Source: Thiohalobacter thiocyanaticus (GTDB taxonomy: Bacteria > Pseudomonadota > Gammaproteobacteria > Thiohalobacterales > Thiohalobacteraceae). From it: 64,000 bases of DNA. The stretch's first letter is position 1, and each line of letters starts with the position of its first letter. The notes under the pieces were generated by a model that saw only the letters and a program-made list of their open reading frames with translations, did not search any database and was not told the DNA's origin. The stretch spans positions 1,612,001 through 1,676,000 of the forward strand of contig NZ_AP018052.1 in NCBI RefSeq assembly GCF_002356355.1, given 5' to 3'. This document shows, piece by piece, positions 27,753 to 37,598 of this stretch. The position numbers and the translations under genes were made by a program.

Positions 27753-29030
27753 GTGACGCGCTTCGACTCCCTCGCCGACTGGCTGCGCTGGCAGGAGACC
27801 CTGCACCCCCGCGAGATCGAACTCGGACTCGACCGGGTGCGCGCCGTGGCCGATCGCCTGGACCTGCTGCAACCGGCATGTCCGGTGGTTACCGTGGGCG
27901 GGACCAACGGCAAGGGCTCGACGCTGGCATATCTCGAGGCCATCTACAGTCACGCCGGTTATCGCACCGGGCTCTATACCTCGCCTCACCTGATCCGCTA
28001 CAACGAACGTATCCGCATTGAACAATGCGAGGCCGCGGATGCCGACATCATGGCCGCGTTCGCGGCCGTCGATGCGGCGCGTGGCGACATCAGCCTGACC
28101 TATTTCGAGTTCGGCACCCTGGCCGCGCTGTGGCTGTTCGCGCGGGCACAGGTCGATGTCACGCTGCTGGAAGTCGGCCTCGGCGGGCGCCTGGATGCGG
28201 TCAATATCCTGGACGCCGATGTCGCTGTCGTCACCTCCATCGGTCTGGATCACATGGACTGGCTGGGCGAGACACGCGACCTGATCGCACGCGAGAAGGC
28301 CGGCATTTTCCGCGTTGGCCGTCCTGCGATCTGCGGCGACCCCGACCCGCCAGCCGATCTGGCCGCGGCCGCGGCCGAGCGTGGTGCTCACTGGTATGCC
28401 CTGGACCGGGCCTTCGGCAGCCGCCGCTCCCGCGACGGTTACTGGGATTGGTGGTCGCTGCAGTGCACCTGGCAGGAACTGCCGCTGCCGGCGCTGGGCG
28501 GGGGCGTGCAGCTGCACAATGCCGCTGCCGCGCTCATGGCCGTGGAATGCCTGCAGTCGCGACTGCCGGTAGCGCGTGCGGCCATTGCCGGGGGGCTGGC
28601 TACGGCCGTACTGGCCGGCCGCTGCCAGCACCTGACGCAGGACGGCATCGAGCTGGTGCTGGACGTGGCGCATAACGCCGAGGCCGCAGCGGCGCTGGCG
28701 GACTGGCTGGCGGTGCATCCGGCCGCAGGCCGTACCCGGGCGGTCTATGCCGGACTCGCGGACAAGGATGTACGCAGCGTGCTTGCGCCTTTGTTGCCGG
28801 GGGTGGATTGCTGGTATGTTGGCAGTCTGTCCGGGTCACGGGCCCGTCACGCCGACAGTGTACTGCCGCTGCTGGTGGAGGCCGACGCGGCGGCCGCCGG
28901 CTATGATGACGTGGCTGCAGCCTGGCACGCGGCGCGGGCCGACAGCCGGCCGGACGACCGGATCCTGGTATTCGGTTCCTTCCTGACCGTGGGGGAGGTA
29001 CTGAAGCTGCTTGAATCATTGAAGGGGTAA
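27753..29030 (+). CDS. folC: Bifunctional folylpolyglutamate / dihydrofolate synthase
   Basis: A 425-residue Mur-ligase-family protein. The ATP loop is VGGTNGKGSTLAYLE (about 48-61), followed by GLYTSPHLIRYNERI, the LEVGLGGRLDAVN motif and the SIGLDHMDWLG segment. It adds glutamate to dihydropteroate and folates. The best start is the GTG at 27753; no ATG lies in a suitable place and there is no clear ribosome site. It sits in the conserved accD-folC-dedD-cvpA-purF series, and the SPOR gene follows after 3 bases. Confidence 0.95.
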   Translation: MTRFDSLADWLRWQETLHPREIELGLDRVRAVADRLDLLQPACPVVTVGGTNGKGSTLAYLEAIYSHAGYRTGLYTSPHLIRYNERIRIEQCEAADADIMAAFAAVDAARGDISLTYFEFGTLAALWLFARAQVDVTLLEVGLGGRLDAVNILDADVAVVTSIGLDHMDWLGETRDLIAREKAGIFRVGRPAICGDPDPPADLAAAAAERGAHWYALDRAFGSRRSRDGYWDWWSLQCTWQELPLPALGGGVQLHNAAAALMAVECLQSRLPVARAAIAGGLATAVLAGRCQHLTQDGIELVLDVAHNAEAAAALADWLAVHPAAGRTRAVYAGLADKDVRSVLAPLLPGVDCWYVGSLSGSRARHADSVLPLLVEADAAAAGYDDVAAAWHAARADSRPDDRILVFGSFLTVGEVLKLLESLKG

Positions 29031-29033
29031 GGC

Positions 29034-29654
29034 ATGGATGAAAAACTCAAACAGCGTCTGGTGGGCGCGGCGGTCATCGTGGCGCTGGCGGCCATCTTCA
29101 TCCCGATGATCCTGGAAGGACCGGATGACGGCATGGGGCCGATCGGCAGTAATCTGCCGCCGGCACCGGAATACAAGGTCAAGGACCGGCTGGAGCCGCT
29201 GGTGCTGCCGCCGCCGCCGGCCGAATCCGATTCCGCGTCCGCAGCAGCCGAGGTCCCGGAGGCGCCCCTGCCCGAGACCGCTGCGCCCGCACCGGTCGAG
29301 CCGGAACCTGAGCCGACGCCTGAACCCGAGCCAGCGCCCGAACCCGAGCCAGCGCCCGAACCCGCGCCTGCGGCCGAGCCGTCGCCGGCCCCGTCGTCCG
29401 CCGCCGCATCGACGCCGGCCAGCGGCTGGGTGGTGCAGGTGGCCAGTTTCAGTCAGCAGGCCAATGCCGAACGGCTGCGGGATCAACTGCAGGCCAGGGG
29501 GTACAAGGCCTTTGTCGAGTCGGCCAGTACCGGTGCGGGTACCACCTGGCGGGTGCGGGTCGGCCCGGTGTCGGAGCGCCCCGCCGCCGAGAAACTCCAG
29601 GGCGAAATTGCCAAGGTCTTTGATCTGAAAGGACTGGTCGCAGAATACCCCTGA
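29034..29654 (+). CDS. dedD: SPOR-domain cell division protein (DedD-like)
   Basis: A 206-residue protein with a short cytoplasmic start, one transmembrane segment (about 10-27), a proline/glutamate/alanine linker (55-128), and a C-terminal SPOR domain opening WVVQVASFSQQANAERLRDQ. SPOR domains bind denuded peptidoglycan at the division septum. The linker is coded by an 18-bp tandem repeat. The gene begins 3 bases after folC and precedes cvpA, the standard gammaproteobacterial arrangement. Confidence 0.92.
   Translation: MDEKLKQRLVGAAVIVALAAIFIPMILEGPDDGMGPIGSNLPPAPEYKVKDRLEPLVLPPPPAESDSASAAAEVPEAPLPETAAPAPVEPEPEPTPEPEPAPEPEPAPEPAPAAEPSPAPSSAAASTPASGWVVQVASFSQQANAERLRDQLQARGYKAFVESASTGAGTTWRVRVGPVSERPAAEKLQGEIAKVFDLKGLVAEYP
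29304..29375 (+). repeat. 18-bp tandem repeat in the dedD linker
   Basis: Four consecutive 18-bp units; the second (29322-29339) and third (29340-29357) are identical, GAACCCGAGCCAGCGCCC. The first and fourth are degenerate. They encode a repeated EPEPAP motif and are open to copy-number change. Confidence 0.85.
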
Positions 29655-29751
29655 TTTGCTAGAATGCGCGGATGCGAACAGCGGTTCCTGAGCGCCGGCG
29701 GTCCCGCCGCCCGGCACAATCCGGTATTTGCCTGAGGCGGGGTGACAGCCG

Positions 29752-30243
29752 GTGCTGACCTGGGTGGATGTGGTCATGCTGGTGGTGGTCGCCGTGTCGG
29801 CCGGCATCAGCCTGTGGCGCGGCTTTGTCAGAGAGGCCATGTCGCTGGCCGTGTGGGTGGCCGCCATCTGGATCGCGCTGGCCTTTGCCCCCGAGTTCTC
29901 CGGCTGGCTGACGCGCTGGGTGGATACGCCTTCCATCCGCCATGCCCTGGCCTTCGTCGCCCTGCTGGTGATCGTGCTGCTGCTGGGCGCGCTGGTCAGC
30001 TACCTGGTCAGCCAGCTGGTGAAGAAGACCGGCCTGTCCGGCACCGACCGCATGCTCGGCGTCGTGTTCGGCGTGGTGCGCGGCGTGGTGATCGTCGCCG
30101 TGCTGGTGCTGCTGGGTGGGCTGACCATGCTGCCGCAGGATCCCTGGTGGAACGACTCGGTACTGATGCCGCATGCCGAGACCCTGGCCCTGTGGCTGCG
30201 ACAGTTCCTGCCGCCGGACATCGCCGACAACATTCAGTTCTGA
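29752..30243 (+). CDS. cvpA: CvpA family membrane protein
   Basis: A 163-residue inner-membrane protein with four hydrophobic segments. The opening WVDVVMLVVVAVSAGISLWR followed by GFVREAMSLAVW is the CvpA signature. The family is needed for colicin V production in E. coli and affects the envelope; its biochemical role is unsettled. Translation starts at a GTG (29752). It is 14 bases upstream of purF and clearly shares its transcript. Confidence 0.93.
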   Translation: MLTWVDVVMLVVVAVSAGISLWRGFVREAMSLAVWVAAIWIALAFAPEFSGWLTRWVDTPSIRHALAFVALLVIVLLLGALVSYLVSQLVKKTGLSGTDRMLGVVFGVVRGVVIVAVLVLLGGLTMLPQDPWWNDSVLMPHAETLALWLRQFLPPDIADNIQF

Positions 30244-30257
30244 GGTGAGAGCGTCAC

Positions 30258-31772
<1,515 letters not shown>

Positions 31773-31805
31773 AATGCGGGGACAGTACGGAATGACGCTT
31801 GCTAG

Positions 31806-31893
31806 GTCATCATTGCGAGCGAAGCGTGGCAATCTCGTACAGCAGAATCAACCGGTTGGAGATTGCCACGTCACTTCGTTCCTCGCAATGACG
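31806..31893. repeat. CATTGCGAG palindrome between purF and metZ
   Basis: The left arm at 31806-31837 (GTCATCATTGCGAGCGAAGC) pairs with the right arm at 31859-31893 (GAGATTGCCACGTCACTTCG and CCTCGCAATGACG). Confidence 0.85.
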
Positions 31894-31918
31894 AGCGTTA
31901 TCTGGCTTGAGTAAGCGC

Positions 31919-31993
31919 GTAGGTCGGGTTAGCCCGATAGGGCGTAACCCGACGCAGACATATGTCGGGTTACGCTGCGCTAACCCGACCTAC
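31919..31993. repeat. GTCGGGTTACGC inverted repeat pair upstream of metZ
   Basis: GTAGGTCGGGTTAGCCCGAT begins at 31919 and its inverted partner, TGCGCTAACCCGACCTAC, ends at 31993. Another form of this family occurs at 36734. The right arm ends 26 bases before the metZ ATG. Confidence 0.85.
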
Positions 31994-32018
31994 GGATGTG
32001 ATCTTGCAGGGCACGCCC

Positions 32019-33236
32019 ATGAACAATAATGACAACGACAAGGATAAGGATAAGGACAGGGATTACGGCCTGGCCACACTGGCGGTGCGTGCCGGCCAGG
32101 TGCGCACGCCGGAGGGCGAGCATGCCGAAGCCATCTTTCCGACCTCCAGCTACGTCTTCGGCAGCGCCCGCGAGGCCGCGGCCCGCTTCGCCGGGGAGGA
32201 GCCGGGCAACATCTACTCGCGTTTCACCAATCCCACGGTGCGCACCTTCCAGGATCGGCTGGCGGCCATGGAGGGCGGGGAGGCCTGTGTGGCGACGGCC
32301 TCGGGCATGGCGGCCATCCTGGCCACTTGTCTCGGTCTGCTGCGGGCCGGCGATCACATCGTCTCCTCGCGCAGCATCTTCGGCACCACCACGGTGTTGT
32401 TCAACAATTATCTGGCCCGCTGCGGCATCGAGACGAGCTATGTCGAACTCTCGGACAACGCCGCCTGGGAGGCCGCCATCCGGCCCGAGACCCGGATGCT
32501 GTTTCTGGAGACGCCCTCCAACCCGCTCACTGAACTGGGGGACGTGCGTGCGCTGGCCGACATCGCCCATGCCCATGATTGCCTGCTGGTAGTGGACAAC
32601 TGCTTCTGCACGCCCATTCTGCAGCGCCCGCTCGATCAGGGCGCGGACATCGTCATTCATTCGGCCACCAAGTACCTGGATGGTCAGGGTCGCTGCATCG
32701 GCGGTGCCGTGGTGGGCGATGCCGAGCGGGTGGGGCAGGAGGTGTTCGGGTTTCTGCGCACCGCCGGGCCGACCATGAGCCCGTTCAACGCCTGGGTGTT
32801 CCTGAAGGGGCTGGAGACGCTCAAGGTGAGGATGCAGGCCCACTGCGCCAATGCCGCTGAGTTGGCGCGCTGGCTGGAGACACATCCGGCCATCGAACGG
32901 GTCTACTATCCGGGGTTGGAATCCCATCCCCAGCACGCGCTGGCGCGCGCGCAGCAGCAGGACTTCGGCGGCATCGTGAGCTTCGATGTGAAGGGTGGTC
33001 GCGAGGCGGCCTGGCAGGTGATCGATGCCACCGAGTTGCTGTCCATCACCGCCAACCTGGGCGACACCAAGTCCACCATCACCCATCCGGCGACCACCAC
33101 CCACGGCCGTCTCACCCCCGAGGCGCGGCATGACGCCGGCATCGGCGACGGTCTGATCCGGGTGGCAGTGGGGCTGGAGGAGATCGCCGACATCCAGGCC
33201 GATCTGGCCCGCGGGCTGGATGCAGTGGCCGGGTAG
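32019..33236 (+). CDS. metZ: O-succinylhomoserine sulfhydrylase
   Basis: A 405-residue PLP enzyme of the Cys/Met metabolism family. The PLP lysine is in HSATKYLDGQGR, with the SGMAAILATCLGLL and SRFTNPTVRTFQ segments. Position next to purF and overall sequence fit MetZ, which makes homocysteine directly from O-succinylhomoserine and sulfide; metB-like activity cannot be excluded. The N-terminus is odd: MNNNDNDKDKDKDRD, coded by a small AAGGATAAGGAT-type repeat. The stop codon TAG is the first three bases of a GGATGGGTGGAG repeat. Confidence 0.93.
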   Translation: MNNNDNDKDKDKDRDYGLATLAVRAGQVRTPEGEHAEAIFPTSSYVFGSAREAAARFAGEEPGNIYSRFTNPTVRTFQDRLAAMEGGEACVATASGMAAILATCLGLLRAGDHIVSSRSIFGTTTVLFNNYLARCGIETSYVELSDNAAWEAAIRPETRMLFLETPSNPLTELGDVRALADIAHAHDCLLVVDNCFCTPILQRPLDQGADIVIHSATKYLDGQGRCIGGAVVGDAERVGQEVFGFLRTAGPTMSPFNAWVFLKGLETLKVRMQAHCANAAELARWLETHPAIERVYYPGLESHPQHALARAQQQDFGGIVSFDVKGGREAAWQVIDATELLSITANLGDTKSTITHPATTTHGRLTPEARHDAGIGDGLIRVAVGLEEIADIQADLARGLDAVAG

Positions 33237-33316
33237 GATGGGTGGAGGCGCGCAGCGTCGTAACCCATCGTCATGACGGATTGTGATGGGTTGCGCTTCG
33301 CTTCACCCATCCTACG
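33234..33316. repeat. GGATGGGTGGAG palindrome starting at the metZ stop codon
   Basis: The left arm, TAGGATGGGTGGAGGCGCGC, begins with the metZ TAG. The right arm, ending CACCCATCCTACG at 33316, is its inverted partner, with GTAACCCATC and GATGGGTTGC forming the inner stem. Confidence 0.88.
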
Positions 33317-33347
33317 CTAAGCGTTTCAGACCGATCTGTGAAGTCGA

Positions 33348-33707
33348 TCAGCCCTTGCCGTTGCCGTTTCCGTTGGCCCGGGTGATCTTGCCCACACCCC
33401 AGTGCTTGATGTCGTTGTAGGAGAAGGGGGTGTCGGGTTGCAGCCGGGCGCCCGGGATGACGTATTCGATATTGACCGTGCAACTGCCTTCCTCGATGTT
33501 GCACATGGGATCGCCGGTATAGCGCGGGAGCACCAGCAACTGGTCGATCCGCTCGCCGTTCAACTCCAGCGGGGCGGCCGGCTCCAGCAGATAATAGAAG
33601 GCGCCGTTGCCGCCGCGCAGCGTGCCGACGCCGGACAGTGGCATGGGGTTGGTGCCGGTGTAATCGTAGGGTTCATACACTTCGAGCCGATGTTCCTGCG
33701 CTGCCAT
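33348..33707 (-). CDS. Unknown soluble protein (119 aa)
   Basis: The ATG at 33707 is preceded by GGGGAGG, a strong ribosome site. The product reads MAAQEHRLEVYEPYDYTGTN and then a beta-rich sequence with two cysteines (DPMCNIEEGSCTVNIEYV) and a Gly/Asn tail NGNGNGKG. No signal peptide or membrane segment is seen. I do not recognise a family. It is a single gene, divergent from the glycerate kinase across an AT-rich gap. Confidence 0.6.
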   Translation of the reverse strand: MAAQEHRLEVYEPYDYTGTNPMPLSGVGTLRGGNGAFYYLLEPAAPLELNGERIDQLLVLPRYTGDPMCNIEEGSCTVNIEYVIPGARLQPDTPFSYNDIKHWGVGKITRANGNGNGKG

Positions 33708-33810
33708 GGCCCTGCCTCCCCGTGATCCGATTTTTCTGCAGATTGCACCAGGCCGGTGCGGCTGTCAAAGCGCTTCGACAGGGGGCGGTGGCAGCGCGGA
33801 TTCAATTCCT

Positions 33811-33843
33811 TTAAAGTACTTTAATAATATTTTTTAAAATATT
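33811..33843. promoter_or_regulatory. Paired AT-rich palindromes before the glycerate kinase
   Basis: TTAAAGTACTTTAA (33811-33824) is a perfect 14-bp palindrome. AATATTTT-TT-AAAATATT (33826-33843) is a perfect 8+8 inverted repeat directly beside it. Such AT-rich sequence stands out sharply here and suggests a promoter/operator region. The second palindrome overlaps the TTG start codon proposed for the next gene. Confidence 0.5.
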
Positions 33844-35098
33844 GAATAAAAGGGATAAAGATATCAGAACGCATTTGCTCGAATGCTACCGGGCCGGGCT
33901 GGAGCGGGTCTGCGGCGAGGGCGTAACACGGCGCTGGCTGGACGGGTTCGAGGCGACGGCCCCGGTGCGGCTGGTGGCGATCGGCAAGGCCGCCGAGGCC
34001 ATGCTGGACGGCGCGGTGGCGGCCCTGGGTGGGCGTCTGGCCGCGGCCCTGTCCATTACCAAACATGGCTACAGCGGCAGCGGGCACTGCGCCGATCCGC
34101 GCATCGAATGCCGCGAGGCCGGCCATCCGCTGCCCGATGCCGCCAGTCTGGCGGCGGGCGCGCGGCTGCTGACCTTCATTGCCGAGGCGCCGGCCGAACA
34201 GACGTGGGTGTTCCTGATTTCAGGCGGCACCTCCAGCCTGGTCGAAGTGCCGGCCGCCGGTGTGAGCCTGGAGGATCTGGTGGCGCTCAATGACTGGCTG
34301 CTGGGCAGCGGCCTGGACATCACGGCCATGAACCGGGTGCGCGCATCCGTTTCCCGGATCAAGGGCGGCCGACTGGCCGCCCATCTGCGCGGGCGGCGCG
34401 TGGCCTGCGGCCTGATCAGTGACGTGCCGGACGACGACCCGGCCAGCATCGGCTCGGGCCTGCTGGTGCCGCCGCCGGCCGCGGGTATGAGGCTGGAGGA
34501 CATCGCGCTGCCGGAGGCGCTGCGCGGCCGGTTGCCGGCCACGCCGCCGGCCATGGCCGGGGAGGGGGATTTCGCCGGCATTGACTGCCGCATCCTGGCT
34601 CGGTTGGACGCTGCGCTGGCGGCGGTGGTCGAGACTGCCCGGGGGCAGGGACTGCCGGTACATCGGCATTCCGAACGTCTGAGGGGGGAGGCCGCCGACA
34701 CCGGCCGCCGCCTGGCGCGGGAACTGTGTTCAGGGCCGCCGGGGCTGCATGTCTGGGGCGGCGAGACCAGGGTCCGACTGCCGGCCTCACCGGGGGCGGG
34801 TGGACGCAACCAGCACCTGGCCCTGGCGGCGGCGCTCGAACTGGCCGGCCATCCCGACTGCCTGCTGCTGGCCGCGGGCACCGACGGCAGCGACGGGCCG
34901 ACTGACGCCGCCGGCGCGCTGGTCGATGGCTGGACGGTCGAGCGGGGTGAAATCGAGGGCCTGGATGCGCACGCGGCCCTGACCGCCGCCGATGCCGGCA
35001 CCTTTCTGCAGGCCAGCGGCGATCTGATCGTCACCGGCCCCACCGGGACCAACGTCATGGACCTGGTGATCGGTTGGAAGGGGGCCGCCGCCGGCTGA
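33842..35098 (+). CDS. Glycerate 2-kinase (GckA/TtuD, MOFRL family)
   Basis: About 418 residues. Family landmarks are VRLVAIGKAAEAMLDGA, LSITKHGYSG, EAGHPLPDAASLAAG, LISGGTSSLVEVPA, and the C-terminal MOFRL region LLAAGTDGSDGPTDAAGAL with GTNVMDLVIG. It phosphorylates glycerate to 2-phosphoglycerate. The start is a problem: no ATG is available. TTG at 33842 gives the expected length but lacks a ribosome site and lies in an AT palindrome; TTG at 33875 is the alternative. Either the message is leaderless or the true start is unusual. Confidence 0.85.
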   Translation: MNKRDKDIRTHLLECYRAGLERVCGEGVTRRWLDGFEATAPVRLVAIGKAAEAMLDGAVAALGGRLAAALSITKHGYSGSGHCADPRIECREAGHPLPDAASLAAGARLLTFIAEAPAEQTWVFLISGGTSSLVEVPAAGVSLEDLVALNDWLLGSGLDITAMNRVRASVSRIKGGRLAAHLRGRRVACGLISDVPDDDPASIGSGLLVPPPAAGMRLEDIALPEALRGRLPATPPAMAGEGDFAGIDCRILARLDAALAAVVETARGQGLPVHRHSERLRGEAADTGRRLARELCSGPPGLHVWGGETRVRLPASPGAGGRNQHLALAAALELAGHPDCLLLAAGTDGSDGPTDAAGALVDGWTVERGEIEGLDAHAALTAADAGTFLQASGDLIVTGPTGTNVMDLVIGWKGAAAG

Positions 35099-35178
35099 CT
35101 CATCAGTGCGTGCCGCAGCAATTCGCGTCGCCGCCCCGGAGGGGTCCGCGTCGTGACGGATTGCACCCTGCTTGTTGA

Positions 35179-35184
35179 TATAAT
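35179..35184 (+). promoter_or_regulatory. -10 element directly before the DUF455 gene
   Basis: A perfect TATAAT ends 6 bases before the ATG, which predicts transcription starting at or next to the start codon. No convincing -35 at standard spacing is seen. Confidence 0.35.
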
Positions 35185-35190
35185 GCCGGC

Positions 35191-36006
35191 ATGCCCGATG
35201 CCTGTCTGATCACCGCCGCCCGCGCCTGTCTGGCCGAGTCCGATCCCGCCGCCAAGTGCCGTCTGAGCCGGGACGCCTTCGACGCCCTGCAGGCCGGCCG
35301 CCTGGCCGTGGAGCCGGCGGCGGCGGGACAGGCGCAGGATGCACCCGGTCGGCCCTCGCGACCCGAACTGGTGCCGCCGCGCGACCTGCCGCGGCGTCGG
35401 CTGGGCAGTCCCGAAGGCCAGGCCGCCCTCGTGCATGCCATCGCCCACATCGAGTTCAATGCCATCAACCTGGCCTGGGACGCGGTGGCCCGCTTTGCCG
35501 GCATGCCACCGGATTATTACCGTGACTGGGCCCGGGTCGCCGCCGAGGAGGCATACCATTTCGGTCTGCTGCGCGAGCGGCTGCAGGAACTGGGGTATGA
35601 CTATGGCGATTTTCCGGCCCACAACGGCCTCTGGTCCATGGCGCTGGCAACCGCGCACGACGTGCTGGTGCGCATGGCGCTGGTGCCGAGGGTGCTGGAG
35701 GCGCGCGGGCTGGATGTCACGCCCGGCATGATGCAGCGCCTGCGCGAGGCCGGCGACGAACGCACCGTGGCGCTGCTGGAAATCATTTTGCACGACGAGA
35801 TCGGGCATGTTGAAATCGGTACCCGCTGGTACCGTTACTGCTGCGCCCGGTGCGGGGTCGAGCCCGAGGCCCGGTTCCAGGCCCTGATCCGTGAATACAT
35901 CCCCGGCGGGGTGCGCGGCCCCTTTCATCTCGAGGCGCGCCGGCAGGCCGGTTTCAGCGACACGGAACTGGCCGGGCTGGAGGCGCTGGACAGGATCTTC
36001 ACATGA
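35191..36006 (+). CDS. DUF455 ferritin-like protein
   Basis: A 271-residue protein of the DUF455 family (PF04305). The helical core carries likely di-iron ligands: a glutamate in AHIEFNAINLAWD, an E-x2-H in AAEEAYHFGLL and another in HDEIGHVEIG. The spacing is that of a ferritin/MiaE-like four-helix bundle. The function of the family is not established; some members are linked to oxidation or rRNA/tRNA modification. The stop overlaps the ATG of a secreted protein (ATGA), so the two are translationally coupled. Confidence 0.85.
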   Translation: MPDACLITAARACLAESDPAAKCRLSRDAFDALQAGRLAVEPAAAGQAQDAPGRPSRPELVPPRDLPRRRLGSPEGQAALVHAIAHIEFNAINLAWDAVARFAGMPPDYYRDWARVAAEEAYHFGLLRERLQELGYDYGDFPAHNGLWSMALATAHDVLVRMALVPRVLEARGLDVTPGMMQRLREAGDERTVALLEIILHDEIGHVEIGTRWYRYCCARCGVEPEARFQALIREYIPGGVRGPFHLEARRQAGFSDTELAGLEALDRIFT

Positions 36007-36701
36007 AACGAACTGTATTTCTCTGTGGCATGCTCGCCGGTCTTCTGTGGCAGCTCCCGGCCGGCGCCGGGACCACTCACAACGCCACCATTCTGCACTA
36101 CCAGGAAAGCGAGCAGGGCATTGCGCCCTATCCGGTGCGCATCCTGGTCACCCCGGCCTTTCTGCGTCTGGACGACGGTGAGGATGGGGGTAATTTCCTG
36201 CTGGTCGACCGCGCGGCGGGCGTGCTCCACAACGTCAATCATCAGAGCCGGAATATCCTGACCATCGCCGACAGCGAGATCACGGCGGTCGAGGGTTCGC
36301 CGCAGATCGAGGTGCGGGTCCGCAAGGATGCCGAGGCGCCGAGCATCGGCGGCGAGTCGGTCAGCCGGGTCGATGTCATCGCCGACAATGAACTGTGCAT
36401 GACCGCCCATGTGGTGCCGGCCCTGCTGCCCGATGTCACCGCCGCGCTGCGCCAGTACCAGCAGATCCTGGCCGCGCGTCAGTTCCGCGACCTGGAGCTG
36501 ACGCCCGAGTCCATGCGCAGCCCCTGTTTCTATGCCAACTATGTGCACGGCGCGACCCGCTACCTGGACGAGGGCCTGCCGGTACAGTGGGCGCATGAGG
36601 GCGGGCGGACCCAGGTGCTGGTCAACTACGAACAGGACCGGACCGTCCCGGCTTCATTGTTTACACTGCCCGAAGATTACCAGCGGGTGGAGTTGGAATG
36701 A
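36003..36701 (+). CDS. Secreted protein of unknown function
   Basis: A 232-residue protein with a signal peptide (MKRTVFLCGMLAGLLWQLPA, cleavage near GAG/TTH). The mature part is beta-rich: ATILHYQESEQGIAPYPVRI, a DRAAGVLHNVNHQSRNILTI segment like strands of an OmpA-neighbour or lipocalin-like barrel, and two cysteines (ELCMTAH, RSPCFYANY) that could form a disulfide. I do not recognise a family. It overlaps the DUF455 gene by 4 bases, so whatever it does in the periplasm is probably tied to that iron protein. Confidence 0.75.
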   Translation: MKRTVFLCGMLAGLLWQLPAGAGTTHNATILHYQESEQGIAPYPVRILVTPAFLRLDDGEDGGNFLLVDRAAGVLHNVNHQSRNILTIADSEITAVEGSPQIEVRVRKDAEAPSIGGESVSRVDVIADNELCMTAHVVPALLPDVTAALRQYQQILAARQFRDLELTPESMRSPCFYANYVHGATRYLDEGLPVQWAHEGGRTQVLVNYEQDRTVPASLFTLPEDYQRVELE

Positions 36702-36733
36702 CTCTGACTGCTCCTGCGGCTCTGTCCGACGCT

Positions 36734-36785
36734 GGTCGGGTTGGCGCAGCGTAACCCGACGGGTCGCAATGGTGCCGGGTTACGC
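36734..36785. repeat. GTCGGGTTACGC repeat, degenerate copy
   Basis: GGTCGGGTTGGCGCAGCGTA with AACCCGAC (36734-36760) forms one palindrome; a further half, CCGGGTTACGC, ends at 36785. It lies between two convergent genes. Confidence 0.65.
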
Positions 36786-36812
36786 ATTTCAGGCTTACGC
36801 CTGCCTGCGTCA

Positions 36813-37520
36813 CTACAGATCACGCAGCGCCGCCAGCCCCTCCCGGCTGCCGCGATGGCCGGGATCCAGCGCCAGCGCCCGCTCGTAGGCCGCCTTTGCC
36901 CGGCGCAGCGACGCCACATCCCGCTGTTCATGGCCGGTCTTGTGATGAATCAGTCCCTGCAGGTAGAAGGCATAGGCATTGCCTGAATCGTATTCGAGCG
37001 CGGCCTCCAGCACCTTCAGGGCGCCGTCCCGATCGCCGTTGCGCTCCAATCGATGGGCCCAGCGATTGTACTGACCGCTGGCGGCCTCGCGGATGGCCTG
37101 GGCGAAGCGGGCCGGCGACCACTCCCCGGAGCGTTTGAAGGGGGAGAGCTTCACCGGCCTTTCCCCGCTGGCCGGCACCAGCACATGGAAGGATGGGAAT
37201 CCCGACCCGCCATACTGCCTGAACAGCTTGTTCTCGCTCGCCCCCTTTTCCGGCTCCAGTTCCACCTTCTGCATCCCCGACAGGGTGCTGCGCACCTCGC
37301 CCTCGCGCAGATAGCGCGTATTCAGCTTGCGGCACCAGCCGCACCAGTCGGCATGGAAATACACCACCAGCGGCGCGCTGGAGCGCTCGGCAGCAGCGTG
37401 CGCCCGCGAATGCCCCAGGTAGCCATGGCGCCAGTCGGACCAGGAGGGGGGTTGGGCAATTGCTGAATTGGCGATCAGAAGCAGAAAGACCAGGGCCATG
37501 TATTTGTTTGTGATTTTCAT
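36813..37520 (-). CDS. Periplasmic thioredoxin-like protein with TPR tail
   Basis: About 235 residues. A signal peptide or anchor (MALVFLLLIANSAIA) precedes a thioredoxin-like domain with the redox pair C60-G-W-C63 in YFHADWCGWCRKL; the cis-proline region is GSGFPSFHVLV. A TPR-like helix pair follows (GALKVLEAALEYDSGNAYAFY and RAKAAYERALALDPGHRGSR). It resembles DUF255/thiol-disulfide proteins of the envelope. The start may be 37520 or 37499; neither has a good ribosome site. It stands next to lpxH, transcribed in the same direction. Confidence 0.8.
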   Translation of the reverse strand: MKITNKYMALVFLLLIANSAIAQPPSWSDWRHGYLGHSRAHAAAERSSAPLVVYFHADWCGWCRKLNTRYLREGEVRSTLSGMQKVELEPEKGASENKLFRQYGGSGFPSFHVLVPASGERPVKLSPFKRSGEWSPARFAQAIREAASGQYNRWAHRLERNGDRDGALKVLEAALEYDSGNAYAFYLQGLIHHKTGHEQRDVASLRRAKAAYERALALDPGHRGSREGLAALRDL

Positions 37521-37598
37521 GGGCAAGGGTGTGTGCTTTATTGTTAATTGAACGCAGCCGTGCGTCCGCATCGTGGTTCTGTGTGCCTGAAACAGCGG

